A DNA stretch of 64,000 nt from Phaseolus vulgaris (taxonomy: Eukaryota; Streptophyta; Magnoliopsida; Fabales; Fabaceae): positions 34,457,253-34,521,252 of the forward strand of contig NC_023755.2 of assembly GCF_000499845.2 (NCBI RefSeq). The letters run 5' to 3'. The notes beneath the pieces were generated by a model. The model saw nothing but the letters and a program-made list of their open reading frames with translations. It was not told where the DNA came from and did no database searches. The translations under genes were made by a program, and so were the position numbers. Below, piece after piece: positions 21,470 through 36,539 of the stretch (positions are counted from its first letter, which is position 1; each line of letters begins with the position of its first letter).

Positions 21470-21815
21470 ATTTATTAAATAAAAAATAATTTTAGAAAAA
21501 AAAATAATTAGTTGCTATAGTGACTAATTAGAGACTAAAGAAATTATCGGTTTTTATGGTTGATAAATAGTTTCTAAATGGGTATCTAATTAGTTACCAA
21601 TGTTTTAACTACCAATTATTTAGATTCTAAATTTGGTAGCAAAAACTTTGGTAGCTAATTATATACCAATTTAGAAATTGTTTATCAATAATAAAAATTA
21701 ATTTAAAACCAATAATTTTTTTAGTTCCTAAAATAGTCTCTAATTTAGTTACTATAGCAACTAATTATTTTTTGTCTCTAAAATTGATTTCTATTTAATG
21801 ATTTTCTTGTAATAT
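21470..21815. mobile_element. Hairpin MITE family member
   Basis: Two arms complementary around about 21630 (TTAGATTCTAAATTTGGTAG... centre). Left-arm text (ATAATTAGTTGCTATAGTGACT) is mirrored by right-arm text (AGTTACTATAGCAACTAATTAT). The right end runs AATGATTTTCTTGTAAT, close to the family terminus. Confidence 0.8.
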
Positions 21816-22367
21816 TGGTAAGTTTCGATGTAAGAGAGTGTGTTAGAATTTCAACATTAATTACAAATAAATATTTCATAATATATAATTAAATGCACAC
21901 TTTACTTTAAAAATCCAATTTTATAAGGTGGAATAAGTTTAAAGTTTATGTTTTCATAAAAACACAGATTAAAAGAAATAAAATTAAAATATCAACTAAA
22001 CTATCAAGAATGATGAACTACTGCAAATGGAGACTTTACTTATCATAAGTTTTTTCACCAAAATGCTTATGCACTATTTGACAAAAATGCTTTTCATTTC
22101 TCTTTTACTTTATGTCTCAGTCCAATTCAACCTCGTCGATGTGCAAACTTTGGTATTGGCATGGCATGAAGTAGACATAAATTGTTGTCAACAGTTTCTT
22201 CCATTTCTATTATTGATTTGTGATGGCGACAGGCAAAGCTTATATACAAAGCATGCATGAATAGAATGAATTGAGCTTCAGCATTGAATTGCACATTGAT
22301 TCATTTGGAAGATTTGAACCATAACTTAGATGCTGACTGAATGAGAACCTGTACATAGTGGCAATTT
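21816..22367. other. AT-rich sequence, no gene recognised
   Basis: A 77-codon ORF (22027-22260) is rich in Leu, Phe and Met, with no recognisable domain or context; treated as chance. Confidence 0.45.
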
Positions 22368-22784
22368 CACTACAAGAAAACGACTTCTTAGTTATCAAAA
22401 TTCAGCATCCACATAAGTGTGATGCAATTAGAGTTGGTCTAGCCAACTTAGACAACTTACAGACACACTTAACTTATAATTCATTTTATAAAAAAAAAAC
22501 TATAAAAAATATTTTAAATTGATGCTAAACTGTTGAAAATATTCATAAATAAAAATTATAAAATTTTATTTTTTTTTATTTATTAATGCAAAACATCAAG
22601 ATCAATTAAACAAACACAAATATTTTATGTTATTTATTTCTTTAAAAAATAGATTATTAGCATGAGGTACCCTATTGATGTATTTAATTAATTAATTTGA
22701 TAAATATTATTGAGCGTCAGCTTAGCTATTTAATGATATTGTTTTCTATTTATTAATAGATAATGGTAGTCTTGAACTAAAAGA

Positions 22785-23015
22785 GACTATGATACCGATT
22801 AATTTAGATATTTAGATTTTAAAGTTAGAAACTAAAATTCTAATAACTAATTAGATATAAATTTAAAAATTAGTTTATAAATTTTATTAATAATATAAAT
22901 TACTTTAAATATCAAAAAATTTGTTAATCTTTAAAATAATGTCTCATTTAATTAATATAATAACTAATTATTTTTTATTTTTAAAATTTGTTTCTATTTA
23001 ATGATTTTCTTGTTT
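22785..23015. mobile_element. Hairpin MITE family member, partial
   Basis: The right arm is complete, ending CTATTTAATGATTTTCTTG, but the left arm is shortened and lacks the CACTA terminus. It is nested in the 22368-23914 block. Confidence 0.6.
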
Positions 23016-23400
23016 TTTTTATCAACCAAAAACAATATAAATAGAAATTGAGTATTTAAGGGATGCTCTAATCCGTATAAAAAAGAGAGTATTATAGCAT
23101 ATTTTTTTTAGCTTACAAAACAAACAAAGCCGAAATGCGATAGGAAAGATGATAGCCAACACCTCCTAATTCAGTTTTTGTAGCCCTCCTAATGAACCAA
23201 GAATTCTTATGATAGGTTATATACTACATCAGGTTTACACTTTTACTTATAACCCATTATCAAAATCTATATGGCATAAGTATAACTCGTTCAGTAGGAT
23301 CTTTTTACAACTCTATTCTAGTAATTGTAAGCCATGTATTGCTTAGGCCTACTCCATTTTCTCATACCCTTAATAGAGTTGTATTGTTGCTCATAGCTTC

Positions 23401-23480
23401 TTTTTTTTTTATCAGCAAAAAGGATTGAATAATAGGAACCACTTAAGGGGTGGTTCAACCCTTATACATGCTATGCCAAA
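23401..23480 (-). mobile_element. LINE 3' tail fragment (family 1, reverse orientation)
   Basis: On the minus strand TGTATAAGGGTTGAACCACC leads to TTTTTGCTGATAAAAAAAAA, matching the tail at 8700-8785. The LINE sequence may continue to about 23650. Confidence 0.6.
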
Positions 23481-24049
23481 CCTCCATTGCATCAAAGAAG
23501 TAATCCACTTTTTTCTACATATCCAATGCTCATGTACACACCTTTCCAACCTTTGGTTGTCAATCATGACATAAAGTTATTCTTAGATGTCATCGTATCA
23601 TGAAATAAAAGCACTCATCATTTTCAAAGAGGTGACTCCAACTGCACTAAAAGTTTTACCAATTTGCCTAAGGATATTCATTACAATTATGCAAAACAAC
23701 AAACATATATTCCAGACAAGAACCATTATAGATCTTCAAAAATTTAACTACTTATGCCTTCGTATTCCAGTAGGATTTTTACATATTTTACAGCTTGAAA
23801 CTAAACAATATTTGAAAGATAAAAAACATAACCATTTTCCCTTTTCGATCCCTTCACTATACATTAACAACAAACATAGACAATAACAAGGTCGCCCTGC
23901 ACTTTCTTGTAGTGTCATATAATAAAATAAGTACTTAAAAATAATAAATATTAGCAAGGTGTTTGTTCTATATAATAAGATTGGTCATATATACTCATGC
24001 CTAGTCTCAACACGATCATTCTCACCTGCACTTTTTTTTTATTGATAAT

Positions 24050-24050
24050 A

Positions 24051-24088
<38 letters not shown>
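24050..24088. repeat. (TA)n microsatellite
   Basis: Uninterrupted TA run. Similar runs occur at about 45624-45650, 46775-46802, 50270-50293, 54199-54230 and 63068-63095. Confidence 0.95.
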
Positions 24089-24090
<2 letters not shown>

Positions 24091-24114
24091 TAAGTTGCTC
24101 CAATCTTATAGATT

Positions 24115-24352
24115 TTTTTTTACAATCTTTAAATAGAAACCAATTTTAGAGACAAAAAATAACTAATAACTATATTAACTAAACTATATACTATATTTTA
24201 GAGACTAAAAAAATTATTGATATCTAAAATAGTTTCTTTTTTCAATAAAATTTATAAACTAATTTTTAAATTTTTATCTAATTAAATCTCAAGGTTTTAG
24301 CTAGAATATAAAATAATTAGTAGCTAAAACTTTGCTAGCTAATTAAATACAA
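24115..24352. mobile_element. Hairpin MITE family member, truncated on the right
   Basis: Left arm (AATAGAAACCAATTTTAGAGAC onward) and the centre are present. The right arm breaks off near 24350, where copia sequence begins, so the right half has been lost or separated. Confidence 0.65.
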
Positions 24353-25546
24353 TAAGTTTCATTAAAAATGACATTGTGTGAAATAGGCAGCATGATGAAC
24401 ACTATAACCAAGAAACAAACAACATTGAGAGCGAAAAGAAAATTTATGCACATTGTATGGACGAAGGTTAGGGTAGCAGGCGCACCCAAACCCTTTGAAG
24501 TGAGTGTATTCAGGTGTGTTGTTAAAGAGTTTGTGATGGAGCACGTCACCATGTAAAACATCATATGAAAGCACATTAATAAGATGAACGGTAAAAATAA
24601 ACGCTTTAGCCTAGAAATTTAAAGGAAGATTCGCATGAGCAAGTAAGGATAAACCCATATCCACGATATGACGATGTTTGCGCTCAATGGATCCAATATG
24701 TTGATGCGTATAAAGGCACATCAGACGATGTTGAATCCCATGCTGATGGAGGAAAGGCGTTAAAGAAAAAAATTTATGTGCGTTATCAATTTGCAAGTTG
24801 TGAATTTTATGACCAGTTTGATTTTCAACCAAAAATTTTAAATTTTTTGAACACAGTGAAAATTTGAGATTTGGTAGGCCCCAAACATCAATGTATATAA
24901 TTTGGAAATGGGCACTATAAGTAGTTAAAGTAGTGGGGTAAGGCAGTTAATGACATTCAGCATGCGCGCAAGCAAAACAAAATCAAATATCAGTTTTTAC
25001 AAAAATGTTATAAGATGAAAGAATCTGTTTTAGAGATTTAAAATGACAATGACCAAAGCATTGATGCCATAAAATGATAGTAATATTGTCACTAGTAAAA
25101 GACAAAGAATTTACAAAATAATTTGAGCATGACTTTATACTAGGAAAGATATACAAGCCATCTTTAAGAGTCCCTTGAACAAGAACCTGCTTCATATCAT
25201 TATGCACAACATAACATGTATTAGGATTAAAAACAAAACATACATTGTTATCACAAGAGAATTTGGAGACACTGAGAAGATTTTTTGTAATTTTAGACAC
25301 ACAAAAAAAGATCATTTAAAAGAAGAGATGTATCAGTGACAGCGGAAGGAATAAAAGCATAACCAATAATACCACAAGGAAGTGCTGAGTGGCACCACTA
25401 TCCGGATACCACAAGGGATCTTCAACAGGGAAAGGGGCACCTAATATTGAGGCCTCATTGGAAGCATTGTTTTGTATGAACATGCAAGAGAGATTAACAT
25501 GCATATTATTAGAAGATTGAGGAGTCATTAGTACAAAACAGTACAT
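24343..25546 (-). pseudogene. Ty1/copia pol fragment (protease to integrase), decayed
   Basis: Read right to left, the pieces are in natural order. First a protease motif WYPDSGATQHF (near 25400), then the linker KITKNLLSVSKFS, then the gag-pre-integrase LWHQCFGH. Integrase core text follows (FFSLTPFLHQHGIQHR, GSIERKHRHIVD), then the integrase C-terminal part (FKGFGCACYPNLRPYN, FLGYS). Several frameshifts and stops separate them. There is no reverse transcriptase or RNase H and no LTR was identified. The fragment ends abruptly against a hairpin element at about 24350. Confidence 0.85.
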
Positions 25547-25554
25547 TAACGGCG

Positions 25555-25775
25555 AATAAAAATATCATATAAAGACGGTTTTGGAAATCGTCGCTATTTC
25601 GAGTATCGTAATAAATCAGTTGTTTAAAATGACGATTCTAGAATCCTCATGAGAAACTCACATTAACAAACGTTTAAAAAACGCATTTAAACGTTATTCT
25701 GCGAAAGAAAAAAAAAATGCATTTATAACGATGGTTCTAAACTAGAATCATCGTTATAAGTGTACTTTTAAAAAA
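25555..25775. mobile_element. CACTA-like subterminal repeat region, remnant
   Basis: Contains short inverted motifs typical of transposon subterminal regions: ACGGTTTTGGAAATCGTC, and the imperfect palindrome AACGATGGTTCTAAACTAGAATCATCGTT (listed by its two arms around 25717-25760). No coding sequence remains and the exact ends were not found. Confidence 0.45.
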
Positions 25776-26839
25776 ATATTTTATTATTATATATATATTC
25801 TAATTTAATTAATATGTAGTATATAATTTCCAACATTTTTACATGGATACTGGCTTGTTATACTTTCCTCTCTGCATATTTATAGATTTAAAAAAAACTT
25901 GGTCATTAGTAATATTGTAACATGGGATAAAAGAGATATAAGAAAAGATGTACATATGAATCTACTTAGCTGCAAAGTCTTTGAAAGATTTTACTTTATA
26001 TAAAATGTATAATAATAAAAGTATCTCTAATATAGAGAATGAAAGATAACATTATGAGTGTGGAGTATTTCTAAGCAAATGTTTTAAAGAAGTGTGTGGG
26101 GTGTTCTTGCTGAATGCATGAGGTGTTATAAATGGAAGAGATAGCACATGGAGGGATATTTGTTGCAGCCGTTTTCAGAATATTCTTATTAAATGAAGGG
26201 CCAGTTGGAGGCAATAGAGACCAAAATTAACTTTTTAAAATATATCCATCTAATTTTTTCCCTTTCAATATTTTTTTTTTATGTTTTTTTTTATCAGTAG
26301 AAAATTCTGATGTTGTAAATCTCCACTAACACTTCTTCAAGTGGTCAAATCTCCACTATCACTTCTTCAAGCGGTCAAGATGGACAGTATTTTTTTTATG
26401 TATTCTATTAAACATTTTCCAGGGTACAAGGAAGCCTGCGAATGTATTTTTTGTGGTTGGTTCAGTGTTCTGATTTTCTTTCTGCACAGATTTGTTCTTA
26501 ATTAATAAATCCTATACCAGTTTCAAAGGAACAAATGTTCCACATGGAATCTGCAGACAACGAATTAATGGATACACATATGTTTTAACATTCAGAAATT
26601 ATTATTCACAGAAAATTCGACTTAAAATATTTTTAGCTTGGTTTAGTCCAAGTAAATTTTTTTATTACAGTTTCTTTGGTTAAAGTCTGCTATATGCTCA
26701 ACTCAGTATTGGCTTCAGGAATATCCTTGACACTATCAGCTCAACATCATAATAGCATTTTCAACTCTTTTAATAAATATGTTTAGTTCAACGGCAACAT
26801 CTTCGATCGCTTTGATTAGTAATTTTAATTTGCTAAAAA
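25776..26839. other. Intergenic sequence
   Basis: No gene supported. At 26318-26380 a 31-bp unit (AAATCTCCACTAACACTTCT...) is present twice in tandem. The ORF at 26492-26683 has no recognisable domain. Confidence 0.45.
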
Positions 26840-27013
26840 AAATTATGAAATAGAAATTAATTTTTAGAAAAAAAATAATTAGTTGTTATAGTAACTAAAC
26901 TAAAGACTATTTTAAAGATTAAAAAAAAATTGGTTTCTAAATTAGTTTTTATTATTATTAAATGATTTTTAAATTGGTATCTAATTAACAACTAAGGTTT
27001 TAAATACCAATTA
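26840..27013. mobile_element. Hairpin MITE family member, left half
   Basis: The left arm runs to the element's centre (TTTTAAATACCAATTACT), where a LINE tail starts at 27014. The right arm is absent. Confidence 0.65.
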
Positions 27014-27105
27014 CTTGAGGTGTCAGTCTAGCTGATATGTCAAGTAGCATAGTGATGTCTAACATGAAATTTTTATAAAAAATAAAAATAAAAATAAATA
27101 TTTAT
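27014..27105 (+). mobile_element. LINE 3' tail (family 2), short insertion
   Basis: CTTGAGGTGTCAGTCTAGCT...AACATGAAATTTTTATAAAAAA matches the 3' end of the LINE at 51420-54224 (54115-54180). It is probably a severely 5'-truncated retroposed copy of about 70 bp plus an A-rich tail. Confidence 0.7.
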
Positions 27106-28386
27106 ATTTATTAAAAATTTAATTATATTTTTTTTATCTTAAGTTTAAATAATAATATTTTTTTTTATATTTTTTTTATGATGATTATTATTATTGTTAT
27201 TCCTTGACTTAGACTCTTCCGTCGAATTCCTCCGTGAGCACGACGCATTGTTCGCTTTGCGGGTTGCCGGAGCAAATAATTTGAATTGGGTGTGACATCG
27301 TCTTTTTTCTCTTTCTTCTTGGTGTTGGTGCTGCTTTCTGCATTTTTTTTTTTGAAACGGTGGCGGTGGCGGTAGAAGTGAAGTCAGTTAAAATTATTTT
27401 AAAACAAATTATTATTGTTTGTGACCAAATTATTTGATATTTCGGATACTTGCGAAATTGTAAAAAAAAATTGATAAAATTAAATAAAATTTAAATAGTA
27501 ATAATTGTAAAAAAATTAACTAAAATTATAAATTTTGTAAAATTTAATAAAATAAATATAAATTGTTATAAAAATTCACCACCTAATAAATATTAAAGAT
27601 AGAATAAATGATAGTAAATTATTTATACCTTCTACCCATATTTAGTTAAAGTATTATTCTAGTATGATTTGTCAACTCGAATGAAAAAAATTATGAATTA
27701 TCTATTTCTAGTACATCTAAAAATATATAAAAAAGCATAAATAAAATTTAAATTTAAATTAAAAATATAGTATTACTATTATTTTATAAATTTATTTATA
27801 ATATATTTATTTTTATTATTATAATTGTTATTTATATTTTTTTATTATTTCATATTTATTATTTTTTTATAAATTTATTTTGATTATTACTATTTTAATA
27901 TTTTTGTATTCTCCTCCTCTATCCTCTATCTCATATTGTAATTCAAATTTAGTATATTCCTAAATTTACTTAAAAGTCATGTATAACTTTAGATTTTTAT
28001 TGTGAAATCATGATTTTTTAAATATGATTTTAATATATATTTTTAATTTACATTGAAGTCATTCATATATACAAAATTTGTTTTTAAAATTAAATATGTG
28101 AGCATTATTTTTTAATTTAATTTTTAAATTAAATTTGAGTGTGCCAATTTGAATTTAATTTTAGTGTTATTCAAGTTATTTTTTATGTAAATTAAAAATG
28201 TAAAAGATATAAAACAAATTTTATATTTGTGTATAGGTGAGAAAACATCTAAAAGACTAACTATTCCTCACATTCACTTTAAAAAAAATATTTCTACCAA
28301 AATGAAAACAATTATGCTAATTGCCTATATAGGTAATATATATTTTACTTCCTTTTAACGTATAGTTTCTGTAACCATAAGAAAAT
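27106..28386. other. AT-rich sequence, no gene recognised
   Basis: Contains a short GC-richer patch (27205-27385, with GGTGGCGGTGGCGG), but no open frame that could be assigned. Confidence 0.45.
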
Positions 28387-28705
28387 AATTAAATAAAAAC
28401 TAAGTTTAAAAAAAATAGTTATTTATATATATTAACTAAATTAGATATTATTTTATAAAGTAAAAATTATTAATATCTAAATTAGTTTTTATTATTGAGA
28501 AATATTTATAAATTAATTTTTAAAATCTAATTATTATTATTTTCATAAGAATCTAGTTTAGAAACAAGTTTATAAATTTTTATTAATAATAAAAACTATT
28601 AGATATCAATAATATTTTTAATCTATAAATATCTAATTTAGTTAGTAACTAGTTATTTTTATTCTATAAAATTAATTTTTTTAATGATTTTTTTGTAGAA
28701 TGTAG
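28387..28705. mobile_element. Hairpin MITE family member
   Basis: Both arms are present: left AATAATTAAATAAAAACTAA, right ending AATGATTTTTTTGTAG. The arms mirror each other through a centre near 28545. Confidence 0.7.
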
Positions 28706-30145
28706 GTTGATCAAAATTTATTTTAATTTCTTTTTTACAGTTTTAATTTACATAAAAAAAATCATTAAACCTAAACTAAAAGTTGTTATAAACAAATTTA
28801 GGTAAAAAATAGTCGAGGTCGTAGTGCAAACTAGTAAAAAAACACATAAAATTATATTTATAAGCATAACTTGGCTCTAATTATTAGAAAACAGTTATAT
28901 TTCTAAGCACTACTTTTAAATTAATCCAAAAAATATTAGACTTGTGTTAAGACTTTCCCACACAAAAAATAATATTTAAAATCACATTTTTTTTTCTTTA
29001 TTAAATTGTCCCAAACATGTCTTAAGTATTAACGTAGTTAAAAAAATAGTCAGATATGAATACTTTTAAATATAATTGTACTGAATTGGTGTTTTGCCTA
29101 AATTATTAGGTTTTTTTCTACACGTTTCATTTAAGATAATGAGATACGATATAGTTTTGGAGGTTAGCTTTATTATCATTATTAAGAGATTAATTATATG
29201 GATGCATGGCGACATGATCGTTTTTTTCTTTGATGTTTTGCAGTATTAGTGTGTAAACTATTGTCCACTCACGATCTATAACACAATGTCTAATACATAA
29301 TTTATTCAATAATCAAAAGTATCGATATATATCAATATATTATTTGAGTCACACTATTATTTTATGATTTGGTGATAAAAAAAAACACTATTATTTTATG
29401 ATTAATATTAAATGGAGAGTACTGCTACCCACGAATCTTCGTTTTTCAATGTTCTACACACAGGGCTATTTTCTACTTTTCAAACCATTTGAAAATTTTG
29501 TCCAGCCATCAATTAAGTATCATCACCATGATTCAAACCATTCAATTAATTAACAGTATCTCCTAATCTTTGATTTTGCAGTCTATCTTGGTCATAAAAT
29601 AATTAATACTGAATTAGAAATACATTATAGTTTAAATTTAATCATATTTAATATACTTTTAACTACACTATTAATTCGTTATATATATATATATGCATTT
29701 TGACCAACTTGGTTTCACTTGTATATGCTAAGTAAAGACCTTTTCACCTACAACATCATGAAAAGTGGTCTTTTTGTGTTCCTTGTATTAAGTTGTTCAC
29801 ACCAACATTTATTTAATTGATTTAAAATCAATGTCATGCAATGTCATCCACATGTTTTGAACATTAAAATTAGGCAGCTTATCTTCTTCAATAACCTCTT
29901 TTTACTGTTCTTGTAACTTGTTGAGCACATATTAAGTTCCCTTGGAGAATGTGACAACATGATCTAGGTTTCTCTGTTGATGAACAAATAAGCAAAACAT
30001 AAATTATGGACTCAGGTTATGATCATGTTAACAATGATTGGTATATAATACAGGGATTTTCTGTCACTGATCATGCTATGTTTACAGCAATGTGACCTGA
30101 GAAGTCAAGCTACATAGAAGAACACAAACTAGACAAAAGTACCAT
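28706..30145. other. Intergenic sequence downstream of the VUP-like gene
   Basis: AT-rich with no recognisable gene. The 3' UTR of the minus-strand gene at 30146 must lie in the right end of this interval; no clear AATAAA was picked out. Confidence 0.4.
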
Positions 30146-30916
30146 TCACCCATAATAATTAACCAACATGGACCAGGGAACAAGGCATAAACCCCTTTTC
30201 TTCAAGTCTTCAGTGCACTCAACATTGTTTCCATTAAAATTTATCTTACACTCATCAGTCTGCAGCAGGTTTGGATAATGCTCTGAGTGAAACCCCTTAC
30301 CCTACACAATCATCATCATCATCATCATGAGCCACATAACTTGATTAGATAAAGTACTTAAAAGAGTTATTATTTCTTCCATTCTGATCACAAACATCAT
30401 AAATTTAGCAGGGTTACCCTAGAAGTAGAACCATCAAGTTGATCATCGATCTTGCTGGAAATCTTCAAGTCCCCTACCTATTGTAAAAGATGGAAAGCCA
30501 CAAAGAAGTTCCATTATGAATACATAAGAAATGAGATCTTATATTGTATAGTTATATCATAATTGCACATCAGATACCTTGGGACTATTGACAGGGGAGC
30601 TAGCAGTGTCTTCCAAAGGATCATCATCTGATATCTGTTGGGTTCTTGTTTTCTTGAAACGAAGCTTCTTAGAGACATTATTAGATGATTCTCTAACTCT
30701 AACAGAAGGGTAGGAAAGAAGGTGATTGCTATGTGAGAGTTTCCATGCAGCAGAAGAAGCAGCATCTGAGACCAAAGAGGAGCCACCCAAGCTAGAACAG
30801 TAACTTTGTTGCTCCGTGTCCTTAGAAAAATCTTCGAAGTATGAAGTCCACCCACTTTCCTCATTTGCACTTCCAGACACTGCTTTTCCCATAGAAGGAT
30901 TCAGAGAATGCTCCAT
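30146..30916 (-). CDS. VUP-like protein (vascular-related unknown protein family), 3 exons
   Basis: Minus-strand exons: 30916-30578, 30477-30418, 30301-30146. Introns are 100 and 116 bp, with donors GTATCT and GTAACC and acceptors ACAATAG and TGTGTAG, all in phase 0. The product is 184 residues: ESGWTSYFEDF (20-30), a Ser-rich SSLVSDAASS block, a basic KKLRFKKTR stretch (83-91), LEDTASSPVNSPK at the end of exon 1, and the terminal signature KKRGLCLVPWSMLVNYYG. These short motifs in this order are how I recognise the family of Arabidopsis VUP1. VUP1 overexpression alters xylem development and hormone-related growth; the molecular activity is unknown. The basic stretch may direct it to the nucleus (inference). 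An (ATC)n run lies in intron 2. The first ATG downstream of the TATA box (30914-30916) is taken as the start. Confidence 0.85.
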
Positions 30917-30993
30917 CAAGAGAGGGAAAGAGAGAGAGAAAGAAAGAGAGAGTTTTCTTGTCAGATATGTTGAGAGAGTTCTTCTCTGGAGGG

Positions 30994-31000
30994 ATTTATA
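30994..31000 (-). promoter_or_regulatory. TATA box of the VUP-like gene
   Basis: TATAAAT on the minus strand, 78 bp before the start codon. A CT-rich leader (GA-rich on the + strand, 30920-30950) lies between, as is common in plant 5' UTRs. Confidence 0.6.
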
Positions 31001-31021
31001 ACACTGAGCTTAGAGTAATGT

Positions 31022-33708
31022 TCTATGGATACTACATGTCAGTGTACGCCATCAGAGAGAGACAAATATATAGGGAGGAATGATAAGTCATCACTTTTTA
31101 ACATTCAACATAACTTAAATTTTTATTCATCTTTCATTTTTTCAATCTCACTCACTTATTCATGACAGAAATTATTTAGTTAAAGACTATTACTGCTTTA
31201 ATTAATTTTATATAATACATGGCTAAGTGTTATTAAAAACTTAAATACATGTTGTGCATATAATAATTTCTTTTTTATTGTTCTTAGAAAACCAAATATT
31301 TGGTGATTCAATTCGAACTGCTTAATATGCAAATATATTTAGCACCTCACACTTTCATATATTTATTTATCCATTTTAGTTTTTCATTCTCATTTTTTAA
31401 TATTTATTATGCATATACTCTCATATTCCATTTTAAATACAGTATAAAAATATGAGAGGTTAGATTTGTGTTGAAATAAGAAAGAATGGCTTAGATGTGT
31501 ATGGAGAATTAATATAGAGGTGATATATATGAGTGAGGACCACTCTATAATTTGTTCACCATGAGAGTCTACATCCAAGAGTTTTAAAATATGATTCTAT
31601 ATATGGAAATAAAAAGAATGTCAGAAAAGTGTTTATTTGGTTAAGGTGTCCATGTTCGTTGTTAATTAGATAAACGGGTACTTAGTTTTACTCAGAGGAG
31701 TCAATCTGAAATGTTGTTTGTTATGAGAGTAAAGGAAGAAAAAAAAGAGTAGAATGAGGCATAGAATAGAGAGAGGAAGAGAACGTGCAAGGAATTGAAG
31801 ACCGAGAATGGCGTTGACCTTTGTGGTTGGAAGGAGATTTGGTTTCTGAAATGGAGGCCATTATTTTCCTTATGAGGACTCCTCTTTCAACCAAAAACAT
31901 TTATTGACAGGGAGAAAATTGGACTCAATCTCCCCTCAACTTAACTGCACTCTATGCATTACATTTTTACCTTCTCAATCTTCTCACCACTCACCTCTAA
32001 TTTACTTCTAACTTGGAAAACATTCTGTGAACCACTCAAAACCTTTTAAGTGCAACATCTTACATACTTTTTTTATATACCATTTTTTTCTAACTAAAAT
32101 TTGAGTTTCGCTTCATTGATATCTATGATAAAAAAAATTTGCCATTTATCCTGCAAAATTTCACAAATAGAGTGATTCCATATATTGTAAAAAAAAGTCA
32201 GTAAGTTTGATCTAATTAATTTTGTGTGAGTACAAAACTAAATCCGTTGACTCAACTTATGGCGAATAAATAAATAGATTAAATGAATTAACTCACCTAA
32301 ATTAATTTCTTAAAAAATTATTATAACAATTAAACATGTAGATTAAATTAATGATACATGGTTTATAAGGGATAATTATTAAGAAAAAAAGAAATATAAT
32401 TGCGAAATAGCAAAGGGTTTTATTTTTTGTTTTAGAGTAAGTTCCGAAGTACAGTGAATCCAGCTCACCATGGTTAAACGTAGGTGAAAAGTTTGGTCAG
32501 AAGAGTTTGCCCACTTAACCTTTTTCCTATCACATTTATGGTTGTTATTGAAATTTGCAACGTCTGACTGGAAATTTATTTAGGCTTGCCGAAAAAGTGT
32601 TTGGGCTAGTTTTTCCTATCTCATTCAGTTCTTCCACACCCATATGGAATAAAAGTTCAAATTTATTTTGTGTGAAAACATTGAAAACCGGGGACCATAT
32701 GGCTTCCCCTGGTTGAATTGGCAAGTTCGTTTTATGAGCTCTGTGGTAAGTGTTCACTATAAAAAGCGATTTTATAAGCTGTTTAGTATTTGCTATACCT
32801 GTATGTAATGAAAAATGCTAATTCCCTGTAGTACTCTATTTTCTAGTTGTCAAATAATTTGACAAAAAGGAACAGATTCTGACTATGACAGTTAGAAAAC
32901 AATAACGCTATTTTTACATACTTTTTATATAACAAACTTCACTTTTTTTCTTTTTTTTTATTATGGTAAATATAGTTAAAAGGATCTTTCTTTTTATATT
33001 ATACATTTATTTCGTCCTATTGCATACTAAATTTCATTCTTTACTATAATGATAATAGAAATAAACATATCAATTCAATTATCAGTGAATCATAAACTTT
33101 GATAATACTTGTTTACAACCATAGCCCATCCCATTGACCTTTATATATACAGCAATTCATGTCATTAGCTGATTTTGGGTATTTTAACTAGGCCACCTTC
33201 CTGCTGCTTCTTGCAATTTCCCTTATGCTACCTTACAACAAACAAAAGTATGACTTTTTATCCTCTATTTTAAATCTTGATCAATATCTCACATTTTTAC
33301 AATTCATTGTAACTAATTAAAACAGTACGAACTGAAATACAAAGATCAGTTCATTAAGATATTTGTCAAGAACATGGGTTAGTATGACTACTTTTTGTAT
33401 ATCCTATTCGTGAAAATAGGCAGTACATTGTGCGATATAACATTCTACATAGAATTGAGTGAATTAACGCACGCAGCCGCGTTTTTTTTTTAGTGGATTA
33501 CAGTGCCGGATTTACCACATTAGTAGATTTGAAAAATGATGAGATGAACCGTGAAACTGGGGAGTAACGGTATGATAAAAACATTTAGAAGGGACACTAT
33601 CGAAAGATAGTAAAACACCAACGACAGTAACGTAGAGCTATAAATATTTGACAGAAACTGATACAATCCAAATGCCCCAGTTGGAAGCATCTCAGCCGCA
33701 TCCAAGTT
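31022..33708. other. Intergenic region between the VUP-like gene and RBX1
   Basis: AT-rich, mostly unique-looking sequence. It holds the VUP-like promoter on the left and the RBX1 3' UTR on the right (about 33520-33708). A 70-codon minus-strand ORF (32545-32757) has no recognisable domain. Confidence 0.45.
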
Positions 33709-36396
<2,688 letters not shown>

Positions 36397-36484
36397 TCTT
36401 CAACTTTTTCTAGCTTCGGAACAAAACTTCTTGCCCCGTACTGCAAGTTTCTTATGTTTTCTATGTTTTATCTGTAGACTGGAT

Positions 36485-36533
36485 TGGGCTTTTCATTTTT
36501 TGGGCCTTCACGACTGTCCAATTATTTTGGGCC
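36485..36533 (-). promoter_or_regulatory. Cluster of site II (TGGGCY) elements in the RBX1 promoter
   Basis: TGGGCT (36485), TGGGCC (36501) and TGGGCC (36528) lie 90-140 bp upstream of the RBX1 ATG. Site II elements are bound by TCP factors and are common in plant promoters of housekeeping and proliferation-linked genes, which suits RBX1. That they act here is inference. Confidence 0.6.
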
Positions 36534-36539
36534 TTCCGA

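Larger units (their letters stand above)
22368..23914. mobile_element. Candidate CACTA-type block with CACTACAAGAAA ends
   Basis: CACTACAAGAAAA at 22368-22380 is matched by TTTCTTGTAGTG ending at 23914, a perfect 12-bp inverted terminal match of CACTA type. The three bases outside differ (TTT and TCA), so no target duplication supports the pairing; the two ends may belong to different elements. Inside are a hairpin element and a LINE tail in reverse orientation; no transposase is visible. Confidence 0.35.

Noticed and set aside
30514..30870. Alternative 118-codon minus frame overlapping the VUP-like gene
   Set aside because: It is out of frame with the exon carrying the family motifs.
32545..32757. 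70-codon minus-strand ORF between the two host genes
   Set aside because: No domain, promoter or splice context identified.
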